Positions 50,141-58,543 of a DNA stretch of 64,000 nt are shown piece after piece. The translations under genes and the position numbers were made by a program. The DNA lies in assembly GCA_944354265.1 (NCBI GenBank), contig CALVPX010000001.1:32854-96853 (forward strand). Direction: 5' to 3'. Source of the stretch: an uncultured Clostridia bacterium. Lineage in GTDB: Bacteria > Bacillota > Clostridia > Christensenellales > Borkfalkiaceae. How positions within the stretch are numbered: the first letter of the stretch is position 1; every line of letters begins with the position of its first letter. The notes below the pieces were generated by a model that worked only from the letters and a program-made list of their open reading frames with translations, was not told the origin of the DNA and did no database searches.

Positions 50141-50150
50141 ACGCAAAACA

Positions 50151-50170
50151 GGCGGCGCAATAGCGCCGCC
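50151..50170 (-). terminator. rpmF terminator
   Basis: 8-bp stem GGCGGCGC/GCGCCGCC (50151-50158 / 50163-50170), followed on the minus strand by TGTTTTGC. Confidence 0.7.
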
Positions 50171-50192
50171 TTGAAAATTTTGCGGGGTTAAA

Positions 50193-50378
50193 TTAGTTGT
50201 TTGCTTCCTGCTTGATTACTTCCTCCTTGTCGTAATAGCCGCAGTTTGCGCAAACCCTGTGGGCCTGCATTTTTTCGTGGCAATGAGGGCACTCAACTAA
50301 TGTGGGCGCCGTTGCCTTATAGTTTGCAAACCTTTTGTTTGTTCTGCTCTTGGACTGTTTTCCCTTGGGTACTGCCAT
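50193..50378 (-). CDS. rpmF: 50S ribosomal protein L32
   Basis: 61 residues. MAVPKGKQSKSRTNKR opening and zinc-ribbon pairs CPHC and CANC, i.e. the zinc-containing C+ form. Downstream of yceD, the usual pair. SD GAGAGGT. Confidence 0.97.
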   Translation of the reverse strand: MAVPKGKQSKSRTNKRFANYKATAPTLVECPHCHEKMQAHRVCANCGYYDKEEVIKQEANN

Positions 50379-50408
50379 TTTTATCTACCTCTCTTATTTT
50401 TTGCTTAG

Positions 50409-50807
50409 TTATACTTGGGACTGTGCGCATGACGTGCATAAGAGCACTTCGGGCTGACTGAACACAAAGGCGTCGTCAACCGCGGGCTGAATGTTCAGCC
50501 TTGCGCCGTCGTAATAATAGTTGTCCGCATCGTTTTTATCGGGCACAAACAGCGCTTCGTACGAATAAGCGACAGACTTTTCCGCCTCCGCAAGGCAATA
50601 GGAGCACTGCCCTTTGAGTTTGTAGGAAATTTTTATGGACACGCCAACGCTGTCGTCATCGTAAATTTCATACTCCCCCTCCACGTTTATGTCGCCATCG
50701 ACTTCCGCAAGGGGAAGGATGAGCTTATCGGCGAGCGGAGCCATGTTGAATTGAAAGTTGCCGACGTATTTTTTTAAAGCTATCAGCCTTTTAACTTCAA
50801 TAATCAT
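50409..50807 (-). CDS. DUF177/YceD-family protein
   Basis: 132 residues, partner of L32 and possibly involved in 23S rRNA maturation by family knowledge. The mid segment GQCSYCLAEAEKSVAYSYEALFVP is typical. The C-terminus ends at LLCTSCAQSQV, shorter than the common form that has a longer Cys-rich tail (C..C.GLCP.CG). ATG 50807; no strong ribosome binding site. Confidence 0.88.
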   Translation of the reverse strand: MIIEVKRLIALKKYVGNFQFNMAPLADKLILPLAEVDGDINVEGEYEIYDDDSVGVSIKISYKLKGQCSYCLAEAEKSVAYSYEALFVPDKNDADNYYYDGARLNIQPAVDDAFVFSQPEVLLCTSCAQSQV

Positions 50808-51022
50808 ACCCGAATTGACTAAACAATTATATTATAAGAGAAAATCTTTGTCAACTCAAAATGTAGCTGATAAAGTACTTTTTAAATTAAATTATGCCGT
50901 AAGATGCAAGAGAGTGACTTCGTTTGGGGGATTTCTCCGCTTCGTTCGTCGGCTCCGCCTCCTCTCTACGGTCGAAATGACAAAGAAAGAAAAACGCACA
51001 ACGAGCGTTAATATTCAAAAAT
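50808..51022. repeat. R1 unit in the yceD upstream region
   Basis: Contains the yceD promoter area (A+T rich) and one reversed R1 unit with ATTT/AAAT stem (50929-50982). This unit is nearly identical to the one at 41225-41279, including its loop. Confidence 0.8.
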
Positions 51023-51023
51023 A

Positions 51024-51208
51024 ATTAACGGCGCAAGTGAAGTCGCGCCTTCACGCAGCGCAACCCAATTTGCGAATCCTTTCGCCTCAGCAGTGGGAAT
51101 TGCCGCGACTATATAATATGTGGGCTATCATAAGGTCGCGGCAAGGGCGGCAGAGCCGCCAAAATTAACGGCAAGTCGCAGGCGTCGTCAGCCAAGACTT
51201 GCGTTAAT
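51024..51208 (-). repeat. R3 structured element, copy D (downstream of ackA)
   Basis: Minus strand: P1 TTAACGCAAGTC/GACTTGCCGTTAA, P2 GGCGGC/GCCGCC, P3 TTGCCGCGAC/GTCGCGGCAA (10 bp) with loop CTTATGATAGCCCAC...ATA, P4 GCGAA/TTCGC then CAAATTGGG, P5 GTGAAG/CTTCAC, ending GCGCCGTTAA. Both ends carry TTAACG with GCAAG, an imperfect terminal inverted repeat. It lies 10 bp after the ackA stop. Confidence 0.8.
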
Positions 51209-51217
51209 GACCGTGCG

Positions 51218-52411
51218 TTAAACTAGTGCTAAGGTTTCTCTTGCAATGACAAGTTCTTCGTTGGTGGGGATGACGAGCACCTTGACCTTAGAATCCTTGG
51301 CGGAAATTTCGCGGACGGAACCTGTGTTTTTACCGTAATTTGCCTCTTTATCGAGCTTGACGCCGAGGAATTCGAGGCCTTCGCACGCGCCTTCACGGAC
51401 GGTGGGAGTATTTTCGCCGATGCCTGCGGTGAAAACTATGCAGTCGAGACCGCCCATTGCCGCGGCATAGGAGCCGATGAACTTCTTGGTCTGATAAGCG
51501 AACATGTCGAGGGCGAGCTGACACCTTTCATTGCCTGCCTCTGCGCCGGCGATGAGGTCGCGGAAGTCTGAGGAGACGCCCGATATGCCTAAAACGCCGC
51601 ACTCCTTGTTGAGGTAAGTTACCATACGGGCGGCATCATAGCCCTTTTTGCGGGCGAGGAATTCGACTGCCGACGCGTCGATACAGCCCGAACGGGTGCC
51701 CATGAGTACGCCGTCGAGCGGGGTGAAGCCCATGGAGGTATCTACGCAGACGCCGCCGTCAACGGCAGAGATGGACGAACCGTTGCCGAGGTGGCAGGTG
51801 ACCGTCTTTAAATCCTTGATGTCCTTGCCGAGGTACTTTGCCGCCTCCTGAGAGACAAATTTGTGCGAAGTGCCGTGGGCGCCGTACTTGCGGACGCTGT
51901 AGGCCTTGTAATCTTCGAACTTGATGCCGTACATATATGCCTTGGGGGGCATGGTCTGATGGAAGGACGTGTCGAACACGAGCACCATGGGGGTGTGGGG
52001 CATTACCTCTATGCACGCCTTGACGCCCGTTGCGGCGGCAGGGTTGTGAAGGGGGCCGAGTTCGAAGGTCTTTTCGAGAGTCTTTAAAACTTCGCCGTCC
52101 ACAAGGGTGGGCTTTTTGAAGTATTCGCCCGAAGCGACTACGCGGTGGCCGACAGCGCCGATCTCCTCCATAGATTTTATGACGCCGATTTCGCCGTCGG
52201 TGAGCGCGTGAAGGACGAGCTCGATTGCCACTTTATGGTCGGGCATGTCCTGTTCGTAAACTTTTTCGTGGCCGTTGCCCTTGGCCTTCAATACCGAGCC
52301 GGCAATACCTATTCTTTCGACATTGCCCTTGGCGATTACACCCTCGGTTTCCATGTCGATGAGCTGATATTTGAGCGACGAGCTGCCGGCGTTAACTACC
52401 AAAATTTTCAT
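51218..52411 (-). CDS. ackA: Acetate kinase
   Basis: Converts acetyl phosphate and ADP to acetate and ATP, the energy-yielding end of fermentation. 397 residues: VNAGSSSLKYQ at 5-15, VGHRVVASGE near 90, FDTSFHQTMP near 148, HLGNGSSISAV near 207, GTRSGCIDAS and FTAGIGENTP near 325. Follows pta on the same strand with a repeat-filled gap of about 370 bp. SD AGGAG. Confidence 0.98.
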   Translation of the reverse strand: MKILVVNAGSSSLKYQLIDMETEGVIAKGNVERIGIAGSVLKAKGNGHEKVYEQDMPDHKVAIELVLHALTDGEIGVIKSMEEIGAVGHRVVASGEYFKKPTLVDGEVLKTLEKTFELGPLHNPAAATGVKACIEVMPHTPMVLVFDTSFHQTMPPKAYMYGIKFEDYKAYSVRKYGAHGTSHKFVSQEAAKYLGKDIKDLKTVTCHLGNGSSISAVDGGVCVDTSMGFTPLDGVLMGTRSGCIDASAVEFLARKKGYDAARMVTYLNKECGVLGISGVSSDFRDLIAGAEAGNERCQLALDMFAYQTKKFIGSYAAAMGGLDCIVFTAGIGENTPTVREGACEGLEFLGVKLDKEANYGKNTGSVREISAKDSKVKVLVIPTNEELVIARETLALV

Positions 52412-52500
52412 GAACCAAATTTCTCCTGATATTCTCTTTATAAAATTAATCTAAACCACAAAACAATCGTGCAATAGAAGCGAGCACATACATTTTTTAC

Positions 52501-52615
52501 TGTCATTTCGACTGAAGCCGAAGGCGGAACGGAGAAATCTCCATGAGATATTTGACTTCGTTGGGGAGATTTCTCGACTGCGCGGCGCTAAACCGCCGCT
52601 TTGCTCGAAATGACA
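52501..52615. repeat. Facing R1 units between ackA and pta
   Basis: Two R1 units with ATTT/AAAT stems facing each other (52501-52541 and 52566-52615); the second has a GCGGC...GCCGC inner hairpin. Confidence 0.85.
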
Positions 52616-52668
52616 GGAGGGATATGCGATGCTTATATTGTGCGAAACAATATTTATCCGTGAAATAG

Positions 52669-52766
52669 ATGCGAGCAAGACAAGGCGCGCGAGGAAAACC
52701 TGAGGAAGTTTACTAAGACGTAAATGACCGAAGGTTGCCGCAGCGCAACGCCGTATTGCGACGCAT
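52669..52766. repeat. R4: long interrupted hairpin
   Basis: One extended imperfect hairpin: ATGCG/CGCAT at the base (52669-52673, 52762-52766), then GCAA/TTGC, GGCG/CGCC, AACCT/AGGTT (52697-52701, 52732-52736) and a terminal TTTAC/GTAAA stem with loop TAAGAC. Successive stems are nested in register, which suggests a folded RNA or a DNA cruciform rather than chance. Preceded by a small ATATTGT/ACAATAT hairpin. No coding potential. Confidence 0.65.
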
Positions 52767-52780
52767 ATATTTTGCGGAGA

Positions 52781-53788
52781 TTATTCGGCTTGGAGGGCTG
52801 TAACCGCCACCGTAGCCACAATATCCTCCACAATGCAGCCGCGGGAGAGGTCGTTCAAAGGCTTTGCAAAGCCCTGACATACGGGACCGATTGCCATGTA
52901 GCCGCCGAAGCGCTGTGCAATTTTATAGCCGATGTTGCCTGCGTTGATGTTGGGGAATATGAATACGTTTGCGTGGCCTGCAACAGAAGAACCGGGAGCT
53001 TTGAGCTGGCCGACTTCGGGTGCGACGGCTGCGTCGAACTGGAATTCGCCGTCCAAGGCGAGGTCGGGAGCCATCTCCTTGGCGAGAGCTGTGGCCTCCT
53101 GAACCTTGGGTACTGTTTTGTAGAATTTATCGTCGTTGCCGCTTCCCTTTGTGGAGAACGAGAGCATTGCGACCCTAGGCTCTATGCCGGCGATGGCCTT
53201 TGCCGTCTTTGCGGAGGAAACGGCGATGTCGGCGAGCTGTTCTGCCGTGGGTTCGATATTTATGGCGCAGTCGGCAAATACCGCAACGCCGTCGGGATTG
53301 TAAGGATTATTTGCGCCCTCGGGAGCGATCATGATGAAGCAGCTTGATACAGTTTTGATGCCGGGAGCCGTTTTGACGACCTGAAGTCCGGGACGGAGAG
53401 TATTTGCCGTGGAGTGGCATGCGCCCGAGACATAGCCGTCTACGTCGCCCGCCTTGAGCATGAGCGCGCCGAACATTGTTCTGTCCTTGGCCTGCTTTGC
53501 GGCTTCCTCCTCAGTCATGCCCTTGGCCTTTCTTGCTTCGTAGAGTATTTTTGCGTATTCGGCAGTCTTTTCAGACGTGAGGGGATCGATGAGGGTGATG
53601 CCCGTGAGGTCTACTTCGGGAGCAACCTTTTTGCACTCTTCTTCATTGCCGATAAGAACAATTTTGGCAATGCCCTGTTTTGTGATTTCGGCAGCGGCCT
53701 GCACCACGCGCTTGTCCTCGCCCTCGCAGAGGACTATCGTTTTGCCGAGTTTTGCGGCTTTTGCCTTGATTTCATCAAGTAACGACAT
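52781..53788 (-). CDS. pta: Phosphate acetyltransferase
   Basis: Converts acetyl-CoA and phosphate to acetyl phosphate. 335 residues, the short Pta form without the N-terminal regulatory domains. Typical: IVLCEGEDKRVVQAA, VSGACHSTANTLRPGLQVVKTAPG near 132, NIEPTAEQLADIAV and the C-terminal GPVCQGFAKPLNDLSRG. Works with AckA. SD AAGGAG. Confidence 0.97.
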   Translation of the reverse strand: MSLLDEIKAKAAKLGKTIVLCEGEDKRVVQAAAEITKQGIAKIVLIGNEEECKKVAPEVDLTGITLIDPLTSEKTAEYAKILYEARKAKGMTEEEAAKQAKDRTMFGALMLKAGDVDGYVSGACHSTANTLRPGLQVVKTAPGIKTVSSCFIMIAPEGANNPYNPDGVAVFADCAINIEPTAEQLADIAVSSAKTAKAIAGIEPRVAMLSFSTKGSGNDDKFYKTVPKVQEATALAKEMAPDLALDGEFQFDAAVAPEVGQLKAPGSSVAGHANVFIFPNINAGNIGYKIAQRFGGYMAIGPVCQGFAKPLNDLSRGCIVEDIVATVAVTALQAE

Positions 53789-53902
53789 AACAAATTCTCC
53801 TTAAAACACTTTATTTATGCGCCGCAAGTGTGTATAATTATAGCGGCGACTTGATTTAACGCTATTATTATATAATAAAAATTTACGATTGTAAAGGCAA
53901 TA

Positions 53903-55051
53903 ATGAAAATTTGTGCAATAATTTGTGAGTTCAATCCATTCCACAACGGACACGCATACCTCATTGAACAGGTGAGGGCGACGGGCAGGTTTGACGGCAT
54001 ACTTTGCGTGATGAGCGGACACTTTACGCAGCGCGGCGACAGGGCGGTGCTCGACAAGTTCACACGCGCAAGGCACGCCGTTTTGGGCGGGGCGGACTGC
54101 GTTGTTGAGCTGCCCGCGCCCTTTGCCACCTCCCCCGCGCCCGTATTTGCCGAGGGAGCAATAAAGCTTGCGCTTTCCGTGCCGGAAGTATGCGCAGTCG
54201 CCTTCGGCTGCGAGGACATGCTCGACTTTAAAGCGGTTGCGGGGGCGGCTTTGGAGGAGAACGGACAATTCAGACAGGAGATTGCCCGCCGCCTTGCCGA
54301 CGGGGAAAGCTATGCACAAAGTTATTCGCTTGCGCTCCAAAAAATATGCGGTGCAAACGTAAATTCACCCAACAATATATTGGCCTTAGAGTACGCTAAG
54401 GCCGTTTTGAAATATCGCCCCGAAGTGGAACTTTTTCCCGTAAAACGTGCGGGCGCAGGATACAACGACAGGGCATTGGGCGGCACATATGCCTCGGCGA
54501 GCGCCATACGCGAACATATGGGCGAGGCGCATATTGCAGACTACGTTCCACCCTTTGTCGCCGCAGAGTTAAGAGAGGACGAAGCCGCCGATACGCGATG
54601 GGAGGCCATTGTTAAGTATGCGCTTGCACAGACTTCCGCAGAGCAACTTGCGCAAGTTTACGGCGGGGGCGAAGGGTTGGCGAACAAGCTGAAGAGCCTG
54701 CAGCGGCTTAAGCTGTGCGACATTATAGCTCAGGCGACGAGCAGGCGGTACCCCTCTTCGCGGATAAGGCGGGCGCTGACGCAGAACGCGCTGAAGCTGA
54801 CCGCAGAACACATTCAGAAATTTTTAGAGGGGGCGGGATATATCAAGCCCCTTGCCGTAAAGGCTGACAAGGCGGACGAAATGCTGAAGGCGCTTTCCGC
54901 CTCCCCCTATCCCGTTGTCATTACGGGAAGCGACGTTGAAAGACTTGACGGGCTGAACGCGCAGCTCTATGAGGCGAGCCGCTTTGCCGACGACGTGTGG
55001 TGTGCCGCGGCGGGCAGGGATGTATACGACTGCACCATAGTCAAATGTTGA
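53903..55051 (+). CDS. tmcAL: tRNA(Met) cytidine acetate ligase TmcAL
   Basis: 382 residues of the nucleotidyltransferase DUF795 family; in Bacillus subtilis it activates acetate with ATP to make N4-acetylcytidine in the wobble position of elongator tRNA-Met. Visible: IICEFNPFHNGHAYLIEQ with the HxGH-type motif HNGH, VMSGHFTQRG, SPNNILALEYAKA, and SASAIREHM. Placement beside the pta-ackA acetate pathway fits a requirement for acetate as substrate, though they are on opposite strands. Confidence 0.93.
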   Translation: MKICAIICEFNPFHNGHAYLIEQVRATGRFDGILCVMSGHFTQRGDRAVLDKFTRARHAVLGGADCVVELPAPFATSPAPVFAEGAIKLALSVPEVCAVAFGCEDMLDFKAVAGAALEENGQFRQEIARRLADGESYAQSYSLALQKICGANVNSPNNILALEYAKAVLKYRPEVELFPVKRAGAGYNDRALGGTYASASAIREHMGEAHIADYVPPFVAAELREDEAADTRWEAIVKYALAQTSAEQLAQVYGGGEGLANKLKSLQRLKLCDIIAQATSRRYPSSRIRRALTQNALKLTAEHIQKFLEGAGYIKPLAVKADKADEMLKALSASPYPVVITGSDVERLDGLNAQLYEASRFADDVWCAAAGRDVYDCTIVKC

Positions 55052-55107
55052 CAAGCGGTATATGCCGTGATATAATTTATTTAAACTTGATACGGAGGGA
55101 ATATTTT

Positions 55108-55338
55108 ATGAACAAGCTGAAGATGATGTTCGGCATGACGCTTGAACTTGTTGCAATTTTGCTTGCAATACTTGCAGGCTACGCGGGCGGAGGCGCCGGG
55201 GAGATTTTTCTTGTAGTCGCCGCGATTGTGGTGGCTGTGGGCGGCATAGTTGTGTGCATAATCGCAATGAACGGCGCGTATAAGGACAGCGAAAAGAACG
55301 CCGGCAATGACGGCTGCAAAGACGGCGACAATACATAA
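55108..55338 (+). CDS. Small two-helix membrane protein, paralogue 1
   Basis: 76 residues: hydrophobic helices at about 8-25 and 32-54 joined by a glycine-rich GYAGGGAGE turn, then a charged tail. Same plan as the gene at 55648: G-[YF]-A-G-x-G-A-G-[EQ]-I followed by an Ile/Val/Ala-rich helix and VGG. Function unknown. GGAGG before the ATG and a terminator after the gene. Confidence 0.75.
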   Translation: MNKLKMMFGMTLELVAILLAILAGYAGGGAGEIFLVVAAIVVAVGGIVVCIIAMNGAYKDSEKNAGNDGCKDGDNT

Positions 55339-55355
55339 TGTATACGACATAAAGG

Positions 55356-55387
55356 GCGGGGCGCAGACTAAAAGGTCTGCGCCCCGC
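55356..55387 (+). terminator. Terminator after paralogue 1
   Basis: 13-bp stem 55356-55368 / 55375-55387 followed by a pyrimidine-rich tail with TTTT. Confidence 0.75.
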
Positions 55388-55409
55388 TATCTGCTTTTAT
55401 ATACCTCAT

Positions 55410-55532
55410 TGTCATCTTGAGCGAAGCATGGAGGGCTTCCTTGCCCGACATGCGCAGTCGAAAGATCTTGCTGAATAATAACCGAGAAAGATACATTCGA
55501 CTACGGCACTTTGTGCCTCCGCTCAGTATGAC
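55410..55532. repeat. R1 facing pair between the paralogues
   Basis: Unit with ATCT/AGAT stem (55410-55470) and facing unit with ATAC/GTAT stem (55488-55532), the third instance of this exact arrangement in the window. Confidence 0.85.
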
Positions 55533-55647
55533 ACTTCGGTGCTGTTTATTTTTAGAATATACACCTTGCAGGCACTTCAGAATTTTTAGAAGTCTTGACA
55601 TATTTGCGCGGATATGATAGTATTATAAAAAATGGAGAGGAAAAATT

Positions 55648-55884
55648 ATGACTAACCTTATAAGAGTTCTGTTTGGCATTGCGCTCATCCTTATGGCCAT
55701 GTTTGTGACCACGCTTGCAGGTTTTGCAGGCCGCGGCGCAGGGCAGATTATTTTAATTGTGATTGCGGCGCTCATAGCCGTGGGCGGTTTGCTGTTCTGC
55801 GTTGTCAGCATAACCGCAAACGAGAATAAAAAGGCCAAGGAAGAGCAGCCTGCCGAGAGTGCGGCGCAAAAAGATGAAAGCTAA
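55648..55884 (+). CDS. Small two-helix membrane protein, paralogue 2
   Basis: 78 residues, two hydrophobic helices (about 5-23 and 31-54) joined by GFAGRGAGQ and a charged Glu/Lys-rich tail. Clearly related to the gene at 55108, so a local duplication that was later separated by an R1 pair. SD GGAGAGG. A strong hairpin follows. Confidence 0.75.
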   Translation: MTNLIRVLFGIALILMAMFVTTLAGFAGRGAGQIILIVIAALIAVGGLLFCVVSITANENKKAKEEQPAESAAQKDES

Positions 55885-55930
55885 ACTGACGGCAAAGCAA
55901 CAAATAAAATTGTATAGAGCTGTATAAAGC

Positions 55931-55960
55931 GCGGGGCGCCCGTTGAAACGGGCGCCCCGC
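55931..55960. terminator. Hairpin between paralogue 2 and sigG
   Basis: 14-bp stem 55931-55944 / 55947-55960 with a 2-nt loop between convergent genes. Confidence 0.8.
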
Positions 55961-55985
55961 CATTCTGTTATGCAAAAAATTGCAG

Positions 55986-56756
55986 TCAGCCTATATCCTC
56001 TTTGATGCGGTTGAGGGCCGATTTTTCGAGGCGGGAGACCTGAGCCTGCGAGATGCCGACTTCGGAGGAGATTTCCGTTTGGGTCTTGCCCTCGAAGTAG
56101 CGCAGGAGCACTATGCTCTTTTCGCGCTCGTCGAGTTTGGAGATCGCCTCGTACAGGGCGGCGCGCTCCGTCCACACCTCGTCGTTGTTTTTTTTATCGA
56201 AAATCTGATCGACGAGCAGCAGTTCGTCACCCGACTTGTTATATACGGGGTCGTAAAGCGACACGGGGTCGGAGATGGCGTCCAACGCGTAGGCGACTTC
56301 GGAAACGGCGATGTTCATCTTTTGGGCGATTTTATCGTAAGTTACGTCGTCGTCCTCGCTTTCGAGCTGTTCGCGCACCTTTAAGATTTTATAGGCAGTA
56401 TCCCTTATCGAACGCGACACGCGCAGCGAATTTCCGTCGCGCAGGTAGCGCTTGATTTCGCCCATTATCAGGGGGACGGCATATGTGGAGAAGCAGACGC
56501 CGACGGACATGTCGAAGTTGTCTATCGCCTTTATCAGCCCCACACAGCCCGCCTGAAAGACGTCGTCCGCGTTGGCGTTTTTAGACCAAAACCTGCGCAC
56601 GAGCGACAATACGAGGCGCATATTGCCGACGATGAACTGTTCGCGCGCCTTTTCGTCCCCCGCCTTTAAGCGGCGCATGAGTTCATCCTGCTCCTTGCGC
56701 GAAAGTTTGGGCAGGCCTGACGTATCTACCCCGCAAATTACTACCTTTGACAGCAT
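55986..56756 (-). CDS. sigG: Sporulation sigma factor SigG
   Basis: Late forespore sigma factor, 256 residues from ATG 56756 (SD GGAGGG). The opening KVVICGVDTSGLPKLSRKEQDEL is the SigG-specific N-terminus; region 2 (NMRLVLSLVRRF...DDVFQAGCVGLIKAIDNFD, FSTYAVPLIMGEIKRYLRD) and region 4 (TEISSEVGISQAQVSRLEKSAL) are complete. A longer reading upstream crosses an R1 repeat and is rejected. It lies directly downstream of spoIIGA-sigE, as in Bacillus and Clostridium. Confidence 0.95.
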   Translation of the reverse strand: MLSKVVICGVDTSGLPKLSRKEQDELMRRLKAGDEKAREQFIVGNMRLVLSLVRRFWSKNANADDVFQAGCVGLIKAIDNFDMSVGVCFSTYAVPLIMGEIKRYLRDGNSLRVSRSIRDTAYKILKVREQLESEDDDVTYDKIAQKMNIAVSEVAYALDAISDPVSLYDPVYNKSGDELLLVDQIFDKKNNDEVWTERAALYEAISKLDEREKSIVLLRYFEGKTQTEISSEVGISQAQVSRLEKSALNRIKEDIG

Positions 56757-56879
56757 AATATTACCCTCCGTAATGTATGTAAAGGTAGGGGTCAGGGGTA
56801 GGGGGAGTAATAAGTAATAGTGAATAGTAAAGAGTGAAAAGTATGGTAAGATTGACCCTTTGCCCGTCGCTGCGCTCCG

Positions 56880-56907
56880 AGATCTTTCGACTTCGCTCAA
56901 GATGACA
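56880..56907. repeat. Minimal R1 unit between sigE and sigG
   Basis: GAGATCTTTCGACTTCGC then TCAAGATGACA: the most compact ATCT/AGAT version of R1. Confidence 0.85.
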
Positions 56908-56937
56908 AAGGGAAAAAATTTGCACTGCTACCCTGCT

Positions 56938-57633
56938 TTAAATTTTGCGGGAGATGTCCTTCTTCAGTTTGACGATTATCTTTTTTTCGAGGCGGGATAT
57001 GTAGCTTTGGGAGATGCCCAAGGCGTCGGCGACGTCCTTTTGGGTCATCTCTTCGCCGCCGTCGAGGCCGAAGCGCATGCGCATTATCTTCTGTTCGCGC
57101 GGGCTGAGGCGGGAGAGCGACGCCTTTAAAAGTTCGCGCTCCACCCCTCCCTCTATGTCCGAATAGACGGCGTCGGCATCGGTGCCCATTACGTCGGAGA
57201 GGAGCAGTTCGTTGCCCTCCCAATCGGTGTTTAAGGGTTCGTCGAAGGATATCTCCTGCTTTAAGCGGGACATGCGGCGGAGATACATGAGTATTTCGTT
57301 CTCTATACAGCGCGAGGCGTAAGTGGCGAGTTTGATATTTTTATCAGATTTGAAGGAATTTATCGCCTTGATGAGCCCTATGGTGCCGACGGAGACGAGG
57401 TCGTCGCCGTCGACGCCCGAGCCTTCGAACTTTTTGGCTATATAGACGACGAGGCGCAGGTTGTGCTCCACAAGTTCATTACGGGCGGCGCTGTCGCCGC
57501 CTTCCAACAGCTGGATGGCCTCCCTCTCCTCCTCTCCCGAGAGCGGCAGGGGCAGGGCTTCGGTTCCGCAGATATAGTCGAGGGTGTTTTCGCCAAAGAT
57601 TGAGCGCAGTATGCGCTTTATAATGTTGATCAT
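56938..57633 (-). CDS. sigE: Sporulation sigma factor SigE
   Basis: Early mother-cell sigma factor, 231 residues, made as pro-SigE. The N-terminal pro-sequence (about 1-27, [21 protein letters not shown]) is cleaved by SpoIIGA. Then [11 protein letters not shown], region 2 ([14 protein letters not shown]...[34 protein letters not shown]) and region 4 ([21 protein letters not shown]). GGAGG and a four-base overlap with spoIIGA couple their translation. Confidence 0.96.
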   Translation of the reverse strand: MINIIKRILRSIFGENTLDYICGTEALPLPLSGEEEREAIQLLEGGDSAARNELVEHNLRLVVYIAKKFEGSGVDGDDLVSVGTIGLIKAINSFKSDKNIKLATYASRCIENEILMYLRRMSRLKQEISFDEPLNTDWEGNELLLSDVMGTDADAVYSDIEGGVERELLKASLSRLSPREQKIMRMRFGLDGGEEMTQKDVADALGISQSYISRLEKKIIVKLKKDISRKI

Positions 57634-58421
57634 TTGATTGCCTCCGCAAGGTCGGGGTGGAGCACGGCGGTGCTGCGCGAACCTTCCGCCACGCAGAAAG
57701 TGACGCCCCGAAGTGAAATTACTTTTTCTCCGCAGTGTATTTCGACCTTATCGGCGGTAAACACAGGCAGCTTTTTGCCGCCTGCAACAGTATGTACGGT
57801 TACAAAGGTTTTTATTCCTTTGACGTCGATTAGTTTTTGGGCATAGCTTTGGGGGAGCACGCTTACGGGCGAGCCATGGCGGTAGACCTTGTTGCCGCTG
57901 TCGAAGAACGCAGGCACGCTGACCGAGCTTTGACCCGCATATATGCAGCAGGTAACGGCTATGTTACTGTTTTTTGAGACAAACCTGCGGGCTATTTTTG
58001 CGACGGCAAGCACGAGCATGAGCGCCGCAAAGAGCGGTATGCCGACGGGCACCGACGAGAGGATTACCCCGCCGCCCGAGGAGTAATTTATGTTTGAGAG
58101 CGAAAAGACGGCAATCAGCGCGCCGCCGAGGGCAAATGTGAGCGCTGTGAACACCGCGGTGAACTTTAAATAGCCCTTTACGCTTGAAAATGCGCCCGCG
58201 GCAAGGCACAGGAGCGCGCCTGAGATTATTTTTATGACGACTGACAGCCAACCGCTTATGCCGAACAAGGGAAAGAGGACGGCGAAACACGCGCCGAGCG
58301 CCGCCGCAATGCTTATCCGCCACAGCCCCGCGCGGTTTTTGCAGGCGGCCTTTGCGGCGTACAGAAGGCAGAAATCCATGCAGAAATTTTCGGCGAGGGC
58401 GTATTCGATGTACACCTCCAT
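57630..58421 (-). CDS. spoIIGA: Sigma-E processing protease SpoIIGA
   Basis: Membrane-embedded aspartic protease of the septal membrane that activates pro-SigE. 263 residues: five hydrophobic helices in the first 150 or so residues (opening [21 protein letters not shown]), then the cytoplasmic protease domain with catalytic Asp in [11 protein letters not shown] near 190. The start at ATG 58421 aligns with the family N-terminus; longer readings cross the promoter. No Shine-Dalgarno is present and the promoter lies very close. Confidence 0.93.
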   Translation of the reverse strand: MEVYIEYALAENFCMDFCLLYAAKAACKNRAGLWRISIAAALGACFAVLFPLFGISGWLSVVIKIISGALLCLAAGAFSSVKGYLKFTAVFTALTFALGGALIAVFSLSNINYSSGGGVILSSVPVGIPLFAALMLVLAVAKIARRFVSKNSNIAVTCCIYAGQSSVSVPAFFDSGNKVYRHGSPVSVLPQSYAQKLIDVKGIKTFVTVHTVAGGKKLPVFTADKVEIHCGEKVISLRGVTFCVAEGSRSTAVLHPDLAEAIK

Positions 58422-58431
58422 TGCGAGAGGT

Positions 58432-58465
58432 ATTATATAACTTAATGTATGCCCGAAAATGTAAA
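58432..58465 (-). promoter_or_regulatory. spoIIGA promoter with 22-bp spacing
   Basis: Minus strand TTTACA (58465-58460), spacer of 22 nt (58459-58438), TATAAT (58437-58432). The 17-bp position holds only ATTTTC. In Bacillus subtilis the spoIIG promoter has the same 22-bp spacing and needs phosphorylated Spo0A. A clear 0A box was not identified; CCCGAAAA (58452-58459, plus strand) is a weak candidate. Transcription would start about 4 nt before the ATG. Confidence 0.6.
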
Positions 58466-58467
58466 AA

Positions 58468-58527
58468 TACGACGCTTTTTGGAAAAAAGCGTCGTATGCG
58501 GCGGGCGGCAACGAAGTTGCCGCCCGC
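58468..58527 (-). terminator. Two hairpins after dusB
   Basis: Stem 58501-58512 / 58516-58527 (GCGGGCGGCAAC type) and stem TACGACGCTTTTT/AAAAGCGTCGTA (58468-58497) lie between dusB and the spoIIGA promoter and should block read-through from dusB. Confidence 0.75.
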
Positions 58528-58543
58528 TTAATGGTTTAACTGA

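Noticed and set aside
56757-56900. N-terminal extension of SigG
   Set aside because: The extra 48 codons run through an R1 repeat and a poly-pyrimidine tract; GGAGGG with ATG 56756 is the clear start.
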